Source: Naegleria lovaniensis
Lineage: Eukaryota > Heterolobosea > Eutetramitea > Acrasida > Naegleriidae
Assembly: GCF_003324165.1 (NCBI RefSeq)
Contig: NW_025407881.1
Span: 62,001 to 126,000 of the forward strand
Direction of reading: 5' to 3'
Length of the DNA stretch: 64,000 bases
Part shown: positions 10,728 to 20,949 of the stretch, piece by piece
Position numbering within the stretch: the stretch's first letter is position 1
Layout of the letters: the number at the start of each line of letters is the position of its first letter
Notes under the pieces: generated by a model
What the model was told of the DNA's origin: nothing
Databases searched by the model: none
What the model saw: the letters and a program-made list of their open reading frames with translations, nothing else
Made by a program: the position numbers and the translations under genes

Positions 10728-13379
10728 ATGGGGTCGGATATTAAAACTGAGAATCCAAGGAACCTCCTTGAAATTCCAGTTGCGCATCCCTCACTTTTGA
10801 TGAAACTTTCAAAAATGTCAACGATCACACCAACAAAAAAAAGCATCAATATCACCAACAACAAATCTATGGCTGACCTTCTTGAATTTTTGTTGCATAT
10901 TATCAATTCATCAACAAAAGGACAGTCTTCTAATTCCCTAGCCAAATCTCAACTTTGTAGTTCCTATGACCTTTTATCTTTCGCAAGCCACAAGGTACTA
11001 ATCAAAAATATCTTCCCACAAACAATTCTACTCAATACAAAGCCTTCACAGCCTCGAGCAGCATCAAAAAACAAGAATTATTCTTCTTCATTATTTACAT
11101 TCATTCAACACAACTTAACAAATGGAGTGGCTTCTCTTTCACAAGCAGCAGAGCTCGTAAATGATGTGTCTAGCTCCCAATCCTCGTCACAATCTAGAAC
11201 TCGGAAAAGAATACAATCATCATCCAAATGGATTCTTCTGTTGAAATTAGTGTCTGGGCTGTTGGTAGCAGGTCTCTCAACCACAGTCATTTACAAAATC
11301 TATCAACAAGTGAAGCTTACCAGAGAATTTATAGAATCAAGTGCTGAAGATCACGAAATTTCCAAAAATTCAAAATCAGAGATTTCGCTAATGAAACCTA
11401 AAATTGTGTGGACTCCGAAAACTGTCAACATTGAATCTCTGTCAATGATGAAACAGCAAAATCAACTACATGACCGCAAAGTTGTTAACATTCTCGTGCT
11501 TTTTGGTACCGAGTTCGGATTTAGTAAGCAAGTGGCAACAAAAGTTTGTGAGATGATTGTGGACAAGCTTAACAGGTTACAAACCTCGAGCTTTCTTTAC
11601 GTACCTCGATTATTAGACGTGAAATATTTCAAAATAATTGATTGGAGCAAGGAAACTTGCGTTATTACTGTTTGCTCAACATATGGTGAAGGAGTTCCAC
11701 CAAATAGCGCTCTCTCTTTTTTTGAGCATTTACAAGCGATGAAGCAGCATGAAATTGTCACGAGTAACAAGCTATTCTATTCTGTGTTGGCTCTTGGAGA
11801 CAAGAGCTATTCACATTTTTGTAGAGCGGGAAAAACTCTAGATTCTTTGTTTGAGAGCAAATTCTTAAATGGTATTCGGTTATTGGAACGAGTAGATGTC
11901 GATAGAGATGATTGGAGAGTAATTAACAAGTGGATTTCTAATTTATTGACACGGTTGCAAGAGGAAAATCTCATGTTTAATGCTGACGAGTTCATAGATT
12001 ATCTTCAACAAGATTCGGTAAAATTACCAGAAGCTACAGAGTCAAACTTTGATCGAACAAATCCTTTCTATGCCACTATCATTGAAAAAAGGCAATTATG
12101 CAACGACACCTCAGATCAAAATGACATTCGAGAATGTATCCATTTCTGTTTGGATCTATCCTCGTCAATTATTCCTGCACCAACCACAAGCGAAAAGTCT
12201 CAAAGTGCTCAGCAGTTACTGAAATACTTACCTGGAGACGCGTTAGGTGTGCTCCCAGAAAACGATCCACACCTTGTTGACATTCTTGTTAAGTATCTAG
12301 GGTTATATTTCACAAGTGAACATTCTGTCTCCAACGTTCCTCTTGTGAAAACTCCAAGCAATTACTATTCACCAAATGACAAATCAAAAATAGATATTGC
12401 TGAAGAGCATATCTTATCAGCCATGCCTGAATATATTACTCTCAAAGATGCTTTAACTAGGTTCTACGATTTGAAAAATGTTAATATTGCACTCATCAGA
12501 CTTCTTTGGGAGAAACAAAATTTTACTGGACTGGAGTGTGTTAAATCAAAATTGGAATGTATTTTGCAGGACGAGTCTGTATGTGCCCATTATTTACAAG
12601 AACGATGGCTACAGGATGTATTGGAAGACTATCTTGTCCCTCTCATTTTTGATAGAGAGAACAAACAGTGGAGCAAGCTTAACACCGTTTCCATTCAAGA
12701 CGTTTTGGAACATTTAAAATTATTACTTCCCCGATACTATTCAATTAGCTCGTCTTCGAGTCTTACTAGTAATGAGACGGCATCCGTCACTGTCTCAATT
12801 GTCTCATATAAGTCGGCCAACAATAAGACACGTCATGGAGTAGCCACTCATTTTCTCAAACGAGCCAATCAGATTCCAGTATTTATTTCCCCAAACACTA
12901 CTTTCAAACTACCTCAAGATACTAGAGTGCCCATCATCATGGTTGGCCCTGGTACTGGAATTGCACCATTCAAGGGATTTATTGAGGAACGACTATTCAC
13001 AAAATCGACAGGAAGAAATTTACTATTCTATGGATGTAGGGATAGAAACAAAGATTTCTTGTATCGCAAGGAATTGGAGAAGTGGAGCGAACAGGGAGAT
13101 ATCGAACTGTACGTTGCCTTTTCACGTGAAAATCCCTCAAAAAAGGTATATGTGCAAGACCTGTTATTGGAACATTCATTATCAATTTATGAATTGTTAA
13201 CCAGAGACAATGCATATTTTTATATTTGTGGAGATGGATCTTCAATGTGTCCTTCTGTGTTGACCACATTGAGAAGTATTTTCTTGAATTATCATCCTCA
13301 ATGCAAGTCAATAGAAGACGCTAGCCACCAAGTAGAGCTATTGGAATCTGAACGACGATTATGCAAAGATGTTTGGTAA
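10728..13379 (+). CDS. Membrane-anchored diflavin reductase (CysJ / P450-reductase family)
   Basis: The 883-residue protein has a Ser-rich N-terminus, a transmembrane segment (about 168-190), an FMN-binding flavodoxin domain from about 251 (LFGTEFGFSKQVA, CSTYGEGVPPNSA, LGDKSYSHFC), and FAD and NADPH domains. Visible motifs are LPGDALGVLPENDP, RYYSISSSSSL, VGPGTGIAPFKGFIEER, CGDGSSMC and a terminal aromatic in RRLCKDVW. The C-terminal half is closer to the sulfite reductase flavoprotein CysJ than to animal cytochrome P450 reductase. It moves electrons from NADPH through FAD and FMN to an acceptor not identified here. The start is uncertain: ATG 10728 lacks the local A-run context, and ATG 10815 (behind AAAAA) would remove 29 residues. 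Confidence 0.85.
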   Translation: MGSDIKTENPRNLLEIPVAHPSLLMKLSKMSTITPTKKSINITNNKSMADLLEFLLHIINSSTKGQSSNSLAKSQLCSSYDLLSFASHKVLIKNIFPQTILLNTKPSQPRAASKNKNYSSSLFTFIQHNLTNGVASLSQAAELVNDVSSSQSSSQSRTRKRIQSSSKWILLLKLVSGLLVAGLSTTVIYKIYQQVKLTREFIESSAEDHEISKNSKSEISLMKPKIVWTPKTVNIESLSMMKQQNQLHDRKVVNILVLFGTEFGFSKQVATKVCEMIVDKLNRLQTSSFLYVPRLLDVKYFKIIDWSKETCVITVCSTYGEGVPPNSALSFFEHLQAMKQHEIVTSNKLFYSVLALGDKSYSHFCRAGKTLDSLFESKFLNGIRLLERVDVDRDDWRVINKWISNLLTRLQEENLMFNADEFIDYLQQDSVKLPEATESNFDRTNPFYATIIEKRQLCNDTSDQNDIRECIHFCLDLSSSIIPAPTTSEKSQSAQQLLKYLPGDALGVLPENDPHLVDILVKYLGLYFTSEHSVSNVPLVKTPSNYYSPNDKSKIDIAEEHILSAMPEYITLKDALTRFYDLKNVNIALIRLLWEKQNFTGLECVKSKLECILQDESVCAHYLQERWLQDVLEDYLVPLIFDRENKQWSKLNTVSIQDVLEHLKLLLPRYYSISSSSSLTSNETASVTVSIVSYKSANNKTRHGVATHFLKRANQIPVFISPNTTFKLPQDTRVPIIMVGPGTGIAPFKGFIEERLFTKSTGRNLLFYGCRDRNKDFLYRKELEKWSEQGDIELYVAFSRENPSKKVYVQDLLLEHSLSIYELLTRDNAYFYICGDGSSMCPSVLTTLRSIFLNYHPQCKSIEDASHQVELLESERRLCKDVW

Positions 13380-13567
13380 AATGGTTGTGTATATATACAT
13401 CATCTGCCATTCAAAAATTCTATCTATTAAACTCTAACTCTTAATCTTCTTGCCCGATGTGCGCACAAAACGATCAAGTGCTTCGTAATATAAAATCTAT
13501 TAAGGCAAATCACCTCTGTTTAAGGTCGCCATGATCCGAGATGAGCACATGATAAAGTCTAAAAAAA

Positions 13568-14809
13568 ATGGGCGGCATTTGTTCTTCATTTTCTGCAGCG
13601 AATAGCGATTGGTCATCACCAACAACAGAAATATCAAGAAAATCCGCAGGGTCTTCCATGTCCATCAGAACCATCTTTTCAAATTCCAAAGGGAGCGATT
13701 CTAGTGTAATCATGGTATCTCCCAGTAAAACCATCTCCCAACCGTTCAAAGCAAAACACAAACAAGAGGAAGACAGAGAAACCCCACATACTCTTCGGTT
13801 ATCCAAGGAATCTATAATAATTAATCTGAAGAGGAGAGTTCGGAGAAGAAACCCCAAAATCGCACAGTTGAAAAAACAATTTGAAAATATTATGAAGTTT
13901 TTCGATTTATCAGTTCATGACAATGTTTTTGAAAATGTCAATGCAATCATTAATTATTTTGATCAAAATAAGTCAAAAGAAGAAGTCTCTATGAAACTGT
14001 CCAAGATAGTTTTTGATTCATATAACAGAGATAAACGTGGATGGTTAGATGCGTCAGATTTGAAAAAGTTTTGTAAAGATTTACTGTATATGTGCGGTCA
14101 TACAAATATTACAGATAGTAAGTGTTGTTGAATTGCAACGATATGGATTTATCCATATTCCTTAGAGGATGTAAATGATATTGTTGAAAGATTACAAAAT
14201 TTAATAAGAGCTCAGAATTATCAAAAGTTAAGCTTTGAGCTGTTTTGGAGTTCAAACATTATGAAAGGAGCAATTCTAAACGCTGAGGGTCAGCTCGACG
14301 AGTCGAATGTCGTGTTTAATCCACATTTGTCGACTGAACAACTAATGTTTATTGGAAACCTCAAGTCAAGAGAATTGAAAAAGGAATTTGATTGGTTTTT
14401 TACCTTCTTTGACTTTAAACCCACAGGAAACCTGTTGCGAGACATTAGTCTCTTTATGACTGTGCTTACTAACAGCGACTATGACTCTCCGTCTCCATTT
14501 TTTGACACAAAAGAAATAACGACCGTGCAGCGAAAGTTACAATCAAGGTTATTAAGATATATCTTTGAATATTATGACAAAGATGGCTCAGGAGTGATTG
14601 AAAGAAATGAACTCGTTGACTTTATTCAGGATGTACAAGAAGCTCTATACAAGAACAGTGACGTTCCAGAAGACGAAGACAATATTTCAGAACTTGTGGA
14701 TGAAATGCTACATGATTGTGATGTGGATGGAGACGGCAATATTAGTTACCATGAAATCTTACCTCACCTGCCTAGTGTTTTTGTAAGAATGCGAAGCCAA
14801 ATTTCGTAG
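13568..14809 (+). CDS. EF-hand calcium-binding protein, probably N-myristoylated
   Basis: Exons 13568-14117 and 14166-14809 give 397 residues; the start is on a run of eight A. Two canonical C-terminal EF-hand loops are DKDGSGVIERNE (about 321-332) and DVDGDGNISYHE (about 369-380). A degenerate loop, NRDKRGWLDASD, lies at 153-164. The N-terminus, MGGICSS, has a Gly2 suited to myristoylation and a nearby Cys for palmitoylation, so membrane attachment is likely. No kinase or other catalytic domain is visible. It resembles calcineurin-B-like and related calcium sensors, but I cannot assign an orthologue. Its stop codon is only 9 nt before the next gene's ATG on the same strand. Confidence 0.8.
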
Positions 14810-14818
14810 TAAGAAAAA

Positions 14819-15274
14819 ATGGCCTCATTCATCAACTCGGCGTTGTTGTCAAACCTTGCGCATGCTATGAGAGTGGTACTATCAGGCAGAAACGTCGACA
14901 GTGAAAGTTTTAATCCTACATATGAATCACCTCCAATGCAAGAGCAAATATTGGAGAATAATTTATTTGGCTCGGATGAAAAACAGCTGCTGTTCTTTCC
15001 CAATGGTTTGCCAAGAGTTCCGAAGAATTTAGAATCAACAAGGAATAATGATCGCGTTAGATATATCCGATCGTTACTCACTCAAAGCGAAATAACCAAT
15101 TCATCCAATCTTCCCTTCAATTCTATTCTTCCTTTAATTTTTCAAAATCTAATTGAAACATCACACACCGTTCCACAGCCAAAAGTTGAATACTATAGCA
15201 CGGATGATTTCCAACAGCTGTCCTTAGAAGAAAGAAAAAGAAGACAACGTTTGCTAGGTATTTCAGATAATTAA
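14819..15274 (+). CDS. Unknown 151-residue protein
   Basis: This intact frame starts on a GAAAAAATGG context typical of this window and has coding-like composition, so I take it as real. I do not recognise the family. It has a short amphipathic N-terminus (ALLSNLAHAMRVVLSG), a Pro-containing middle (FFPNGLPRVPKNL) and a basic C-terminus (LSLEERKRRQRLLG). No transmembrane segment or catalytic motif is seen. The upstream EF-hand gene ends 9 nt before it, which leaves no room for an ordinary promoter. The PGAP4-like gene converges on it with a 42-nt gap. Confidence 0.6.
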   Translation: MASFINSALLSNLAHAMRVVLSGRNVDSESFNPTYESPPMQEQILENNLFGSDEKQLLFFPNGLPRVPKNLESTRNNDRVRYIRSLLTQSEITNSSNLPFNSILPLIFQNLIETSHTVPQPKVEYYSTDDFQQLSLEERKRRQRLLGISDN

Positions 15275-15316
15275 TTTGTCCTTTGAAAGGAGGCACCAGA
15301 TGTATCCAATATTGAA

Positions 15317-16915
15317 CTAGAAATAGTAATCTCTCGAACTCACAGAGCCAATATGTTCCACTAAATCTGGTATTGACAAGAAATTATCCAATATCTTATG
15401 ATTGAACCATGCAACATAATTGTAAATTATTCTATCATTCGGAAATTCTCTATTGGCTTTGGGTTGCCACTCTCTAAGGTAATTGATAAATGGTTGAATA
15501 ACAGAAGCATCATTCGGATATACCATTGCTACTACACTTCCATAATGTGGAAAGTCTCTTTGCAGATGATATTTTCTGCCAACTGCTCCATCTCCATCAC
15601 CAGAGAAGAATCTCGTAAGTTTTATGAATTTTGCTTCTAGGTAGTGGAATCGCATCAGAAGCAGGAAGAGCAATGAAATTACAAAGGTCAGTATGGCAAA
15701 CCAATAAATGGTACATCTATTGAGGACTATGGTGGTATCTCCTCGTTTCTTAATCCGCTTGTACTGAATCCAAATGTAGCCCAAAGTTACCACTAATGAT
15801 GTTACAATAGCAACATTCGAAAGCACATGAATTCTCTTTTCATTAAAGTCATTGTAAGCATGAGCAAAAAAGAGTTTGATCCACATAAATCTTTTGTCTT
15901 TGAAGAGTCGTATCTTTTCTTCATCTTTGGACATGTAGTAGTCCCTGTTTAAAGTGTTAATCATTTCACGAATCGAGTCGATCCAACCCTTTGGAACGAC
16001 TGCATCATCTTCCAAAATAATAGTATATTCCATGTGAGGGAAATATTTTTGACAATACTCTAATGTTGTGATATAATCAAGAGCTTGCTTTTGATGGTAT
16101 GGAAGTTGGCTTGCAGCAATGTTTGAGAACGAGTTATGGAAAAAATATTTGTCTTCAGTAATATCAGATTTTCTAAAAAAGTTGAATACATTTCTCAAGT
16201 GTGAAATAGACTCTACATGCGGTGAGAAGTTTTCGTTTCCTGTTGCGTCGAATACATTAACAGCAATATTTGAAGTTGGAATTAAATCGCTCATTGATGT
16301 GTTTGCCAAAATAGATTGTAATAGAACGTGTAAATAATCAACTCCTCTTTTAACAGTTGGAATCCCAATGCAAAATCGAGAGGTTGTCTTTGAATTAGAA
16401 CGGTCTGCCTCCCGTGTTTTAGAAAAACTTTTTTCCAAAACAGTAATCAATTCTTGAGGTAGGTCTTTGAGATACAGTGATGCTTCTTCCACTCGTTTCA
16501 ATTCGGACTCGTGTCTCATCCCATCACTTTCATGAAACAAAAAAGAAGGTAATACATTTCTTAAAAACGCAAAAGCATATTTTGATTTGTCTTCCTTAGT
16601 TAACAGCATGAGAATAAATAAACAGGCAATGCTACACAATAATACAGTTAGGGTCATAATAGCAATATTCCTTATGGTATCTCTTGGAGAATAATTTCCG
16701 AATAAAAATTTCAAAATTGATGACGATTTATCACTAATTTCGTCCGAATAATTGTCCTGACGAGTAGAATGATTGCTGTTCTCCGATCCGTCATGGTGAT
16801 TCTTTGATATTTCTTCTTCCAAACGATCCTTTGATGAATCAGCTCCAAATCCGAGATGCTGTTGATCCTCCCTGTTCACCAAACCACTGCCATTAGAGGT
16901 CAAATTGAAAGACAT
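15317..16915 (-). CDS. PGAP4: PGAP4/TMEM246-like GPI-glycan glycosyltransferase
   Basis: A single exon of 532 residues starts on an A run. The protein has an N-terminal signal anchor (about 82-106), a GT-A-like domain opening with RFCIGIPTVKRG and the acidic catalytic motif LEDDA (302-304). Two further transmembrane helices (about 364-384 and 402-422) are inserted inside the catalytic domain, followed by FFSGDGDGAVGRKY and the C-terminal half. A GT-A domain split by a transmembrane hairpin is the hallmark of PGAP4, a Golgi enzyme that adds N-acetylgalactosamine to GPI anchors. The acidic motif is present. Donor and acceptor specificity in this organism is inferred from the family only. Confidence 0.75.
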   Translation of the reverse strand: MSFNLTSNGSGLVNREDQQHLGFGADSSKDRLEEEISKNHHDGSENSNHSTRQDNYSDEISDKSSSILKFLFGNYSPRDTIRNIAIMTLTVLLCSIACLFILMLLTKEDKSKYAFAFLRNVLPSFLFHESDGMRHESELKRVEEASLYLKDLPQELITVLEKSFSKTREADRSNSKTTSRFCIGIPTVKRGVDYLHVLLQSILANTSMSDLIPTSNIAVNVFDATGNENFSPHVESISHLRNVFNFFRKSDITEDKYFFHNSFSNIAASQLPYHQKQALDYITTLEYCQKYFPHMEYTIILEDDAVVPKGWIDSIREMINTLNRDYYMSKDEEKIRLFKDKRFMWIKLFFAHAYNDFNEKRIHVLSNVAIVTSLVVTLGYIWIQYKRIKKRGDTTIVLNRCTIYWFAILTFVISLLFLLLMRFHYLEAKFIKLTRFFSGDGDGAVGRKYHLQRDFPHYGSVVAMVYPNDASVIQPFINYLREWQPKANREFPNDRIIYNYVAWFNHKILDNFLSIPDLVEHIGSVSSRDYYF

Positions 16916-17251
16916 TTTTTTTGTAATTTACTAGTATTGCCTTATCGATATCCTAAAAAAACTCCTTTCCTTTTGGCCATACAAGGACTCAACAAGAGGA
17001 TAAGTGCATGCAGTCAGTATTTTAATTGGGTTTTTCATGTGCTATCTTCACTATTTCTTGCAGAAGACCGTCATGATATTCTCATCATTTCTGTGTTTTG
17101 GCAATTAATCCCAACGACTGATGGAAGACGACGCTCTCGGGGTCAAGAAGAATTTTTTCCGTACCTTTCCATTATGGTTCGTCGTTAAAAATATGTTTTA
17201 ATATCTCTTTGTGATGAGCAATTTCTCATTCTCGCCTTCACCCATTAAAAA
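16916..17251. promoter_or_regulatory. Divergent intergenic region between PGAP4-like and SDR genes
   Basis: These 336 nt separate divergent start codons and should contain both promoters. A plus-strand frame crosses it (16856-17188), but it overlaps the PGAP4 N-terminus and its composition is not protein-like. No RNA gene or repeat is seen. Confidence 0.4.
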
Positions 17252-18288
17252 ATGTTCCTGTTCACTCTCTTATTGGCATTATTGATTCCTGTGTTGTTGT
17301 GTGGTGGTTTGTTTTATTACCGATACCTACAATTTGAGAAGGAAAGAAAGAAGGTCAATTCCGAAGAGTGCTTGTCCCGAAAGCATGTGGTGATTACAGT
17401 AAGTCATTCATTGATGATGATTTTACACAATTATGAAATGACGTCAATGTGTCACTTTAGGGTGCAAGTTCTGGTATCGGTGAGCAACTGGTGAAACATT
17501 ATTGTCAAATTGGAAGAAAAAACAAAATTGTTCTTGCGGCTCGTAATTTAGAAAAACTTAATGAAGTGAAAGAGACCTTGTTAAAGGAATATTCAGAAAG
17601 AGGTCATGACATTCTTTGCCTTAAAATTGATGTTTCAGTAGAAAGTGATTGCAAAGAATTAATTGAAAAGAGTTTAAGCTATTTGAATGACAGAATTGAC
17701 ACAATTTATTTGAATGCTGGCAGATCTAGTCTTCAACCATTATCTGAAGCCAAAGATCTTGAAGGTCACAGAAGTTTGATGAATACTAATTTCTATGGTT
17801 GTATTGCTCCTACGTTTTATTTATTACCTCACTTGAGAGAACGACAAAATACTAATTGCCATATTTGTGTAGTTTCATCTTTGGCTGGATTGACAGGAGT
17901 GATCCGAAGAACAGCATACTCTGCCTCCAAGTTTGCATTGCATGGTTTCTATGAATCTTTAAAGTTAGAATTAATGAAAGAAGGAATTTACGGAAAGAAG
18001 GTCACTCTTTCACTTGTTTGTCCTGGATTTGTCAAGACCGCCATTCATTTCAACGCACTAGGAACACAAGAGTCCAGTCATGTGAAGAGAGATTTGAGTG
18101 AATTCATGTCTGTAGAAGAATGTGTTGAAAGAATGGTCACAAACACTGAAGGATCAAATTCACAATTTCTATTTATTGTCCCATATACTGAAAGATTACT
18201 CATTCAATACGTTAGACCTTGGGTTCCATCCTCTATTATTGACCGTATTGTCTTGAAAAAAGGAGAGTCTGTTCAAATTGATCAATGA
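17252..18288 (+). CDS. Membrane-anchored short-chain dehydrogenase (DHRS7/11beta-HSD-like)
   Basis: Exons 17252-17398 and 17461-18288 give 324 residues; the ATG is on an A run. An N-terminal signal anchor (residues 1-25) precedes a classical SDR Rossmann domain. The TGASSGIG cofactor motif (49-56) spans the splice junction. YLNAGRSS corresponds to the NAG motif, VSSLAG holds the catalytic Ser, and YSASK holds the catalytic Tyr and Lys. CPGFVKT follows. The anchor plus classical SDR layout is that of DHRS7 and 11beta-hydroxysteroid dehydrogenase type enzymes of the ER. It is an NAD(P)H-dependent oxidoreductase of a sterol, retinoid or lipid alcohol; the substrate is not evident. Confidence 0.85.
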
Positions 18289-18444
18289 GACGCGATGATT
18301 TGAGTCGATGTTAACAACCAAATATTTGTGTTACTGTTCGATAATTTAGGGTTCCTAGTATGCACTTTCATTGTTGTCAAGTGAATAATCAACTACCTAT
18401 GGCTCTTTAGTAAAATTAGTAGTAATTTCTACAATAATGATGAA

Positions 18445-19882
18445 TCATCCCTTCAACAAAAAAACCTTAATTGCGTGAACATGATTGGCAGAGTTTTCAC
18501 TTTTTTGGTTTTCGTTTTGAAATCTTGCTTGTGGTGTGAGAATCGCTAGTTTCTTCACTCCAGCACCAGCACCACTTGGAGAGCCTTCTGTCTTGAAACT
18601 ACTACTACTGCTTTTATATGTTCCATATAAATTGTCACCTATATTTACTTCATAGGGTGGTGTTCTTGTTCAAGTGTGAAAAGTTAGAATATAATGATAA
18701 CAACACCAATTGAAAAGACAAATTGAAAGACAAATTAAATACACAACTTGAAAACAATCATTTGTACACTTACTTGGCTCGTGGTCTTCCTCTTTTGGCT
18801 TTGTGAGTTGGTGATTGTGGTCTTCCTCTTCCTTTCTCATCAATGAACATGGTTTGAGATGTTGCAATTGTCGATTGACTCTGTTCTAATTGATTGGGTG
18901 TTAAATTTTCATTCTTCATCGATGATGAAGCAGATGAAATGGTTAATCTTGAAGGAGTTGCCTTTTTCTTTTTAACTTTTCCTGCTGTGGTTGATTGTTC
19001 AGTGTGTTGTTGTGACGACGACGACGAGGATGATGCTGGAATTAAGCTCGTGGTCAATGTTGAAGAAGATGAAATGACTCCTGCTGATGAGATATTCATA
19101 CCCATTCCAAAAGGTTGTTGTTGTTGTTGTTGGGTCTGAGAATAATTAAAACTTGTTGCATTGGGAAATGGTCCTATGGCACTCAAAGGAAATCCCATTG
19201 TGGCTGTGGTTGGTCCAACAATAGGTGTTGTTGGAGTTGAATTAGGAGGTGTCAATGAAGAGGATGTCGAAGGAGTTGTCGAAATGATCATTGAAGTGGT
19301 GGTTGAAGCACTACTCATTTGAGAGGGTAGCAATATGGTTGGAGGAAGAGATGCTGTCATGACCGTAGGTGGACACAAGGAACTGAGCATCGAGGGTTGT
19401 TGTTGTTGCTGCTGCTGTAATGGTTCGTTCATAACCACCATTGGTTGTTGTTGTTGTGGCCACGAAGATTGGAGCAGTTCGAATTGTTGCACTTCTTCTT
19501 GATGGGTACTTTGTGACAATGCCATTTGTTGTTGTTGTTCTCTTAATTGAAATGATTGCATTTCCTCCAACACATATTGTCTATATTGAGGAGTGATTTG
19601 TAAAGTGAGTTGAGAGACATCTTCTTCATGGTAAATGAAATATTGAGCATGTTGTTGTGGTGTGGTTGAAACATGATGTTGTAAATGATGATTTGGAAAG
19701 TATGGATGTGTCGTTGCAACATGTTGTTGTGTCAAATGACCTTGTTGTTGAGGGAGCATGGCCAAGATGTTTGATGGAGTTGTCGATAATGTCGACGATT
19801 GTGATGGTTGTTGTGGTTGATCCATCCTGTCTTGTTGGTCTTGCAATAATGGATTGGGAATGATGTTTCGTGCTGGGAACAT
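18445..19882 (-). CDS. Gln/Ser-rich AT-hook DNA-binding protein
   Basis: The main exon (18774-19882) ends in GTAAGTG directly after GRPRA. I join it to a second exon, 18664 down to 18445, whose frame stays open to a TGA, for 442 residues in total. Two AT-hook cores are visible: GRGRPQSP and KRGRPRAK, the second finishing across the splice. The N-terminal 280 residues are low-complexity Gln, Ser, Thr and Pro with several polyQ runs, typical of an activation domain. A basic KVKKKKATPSR stretch lies between. It is probably a chromatin or transcription regulator binding the minor groove of AT-rich DNA. An in-frame stop precedes the ATG. Exon 2 is a prediction. Confidence 0.65.
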
Positions 19883-20118
19883 GAGAGATCAAAACTCTAA
19901 TGATGATGTGGTTATGTGTGTGCGTGAGTGCGTGTGGAATTATCTGGTCCAATTCATCAAGCCGAATGTATGAATGGAAACAATTCTCCAAGGAACGGAT
20001 AGCACTAATGGCTTGGATGTGTCGTAGTAGTAGTGATGATTCACACAACTATAAAGTCGTATAGTTCGGCTTACTTGGTATTAATACTAAAGGAGTGAAA
20101 TGTAATGGTTCAATACAA

Positions 20119-20140
20119 GTTGTTGTTCTTGTTGTTGTTG
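20119..20140. repeat. GTT trinucleotide repeat
   Basis: This interrupted GTT tract contains one CTT unit in non-coding DNA upstream of the AT-hook gene. On the minus strand it reads as AAC/CAA. Confidence 0.8.
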
Positions 20141-20213
20141 TAATATATAAAGTGTTGTACAAGAGTACCAATGAAATGCAGCATGAAATCAATCTTGTGG
20201 CCAACGTGATGTG

Positions 20214-20247
20214 ACGACGACGACGATGGTGATGATGATGATGATGA
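20214..20247. repeat. CGA and GAT trinucleotide repeats
   Basis: A short (CGA)n run passes through GATGGT into a (GAT)n run. It is a simple repeat outside any supported gene. Confidence 0.8.
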
Positions 20248-20754
20248 GAAACTCAGAGTGGGTAGTTGCAATATTGACGGGAGGGTATGCCTCTGTGAAC
20301 AGCTTGTACACACGCTCACACTGTCTGAGCAGCACAACGATATTGTGAATTATTTTTCGCGCCCAAAGTATTGAAAAATATTTAACGGACGGTTGAGCGC
20401 GTCGCTAAAGATGTCAAGAATGTCCAACCTGGAAGAAGGTTGATGATTCAAGAAAGGGAAGAGTTTCAATGAAGAGGGCTAGGCCTAATAACAAGAGAGT
20501 GAAATATGAATCACACAACGCCAATGTCTTGAGATGTACACAGTGACTCGAGTGTTCTTGTCAAAATTATTCGTCTTTTCTTTTTTCGTTAAAATAAAAT
20601 TAATTTGATAATACAAAATAGGACAAGTCCAATATAAAAATTGATGTAAGAGTGATATTGGTAGTGAGGTAACAAAGTTCTTTGATTTGGATCGTGAGTG
20701 GTTGTTTTGCTGTGAATGATTGGTTCGAATGAAAAATGTTTTCTCTCTCGTGTG

Positions 20755-20783
20755 GTTGTTGTTGTTGATGTTGTTGTTGTTGT
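20755..20783. repeat. GTT trinucleotide repeat
   Basis: GTT units are interrupted by one GAT. This is the same repeat type as the polyQ/polyN coding tracts nearby, but here it lies in non-coding DNA. Confidence 0.8.
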
Positions 20784-20949
20784 GGCACAAAGGTGATTGA
20801 ACTGTTTGAAGAGCGAGAACGCTTGAAGCACTCGTTGAGCCAGCGCGAGATGATAAGCTGCAGACGAGATGAAAATGATTTTTTTTCTTTGGCTCCAGCA
20901 GACACAAGAGGTTTTGGCAAGTGACAAGAGGGAGTACCGTCTGTGTGTC

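Noticed and set aside
16856-17188. A 110-codon plus-strand frame between PGAP4-like and SDR genes
   Set aside because: It overlaps the PGAP4 N-terminus on the other strand, has no A-run start or domain, and its composition fits non-coding promoter DNA.
19626-20048. A 140-codon minus-strand frame overlapping the AT-hook gene
   Set aside because: It is a shifted frame of the same repeat-rich DNA (His/Thr runs from CAA/CAC repeats) without independent support.
20721-20730. GGTTCGAAT resembling a tRNA T-loop
   Set aside because: No A-box, acceptor stem or anticodon arm can be formed around it.
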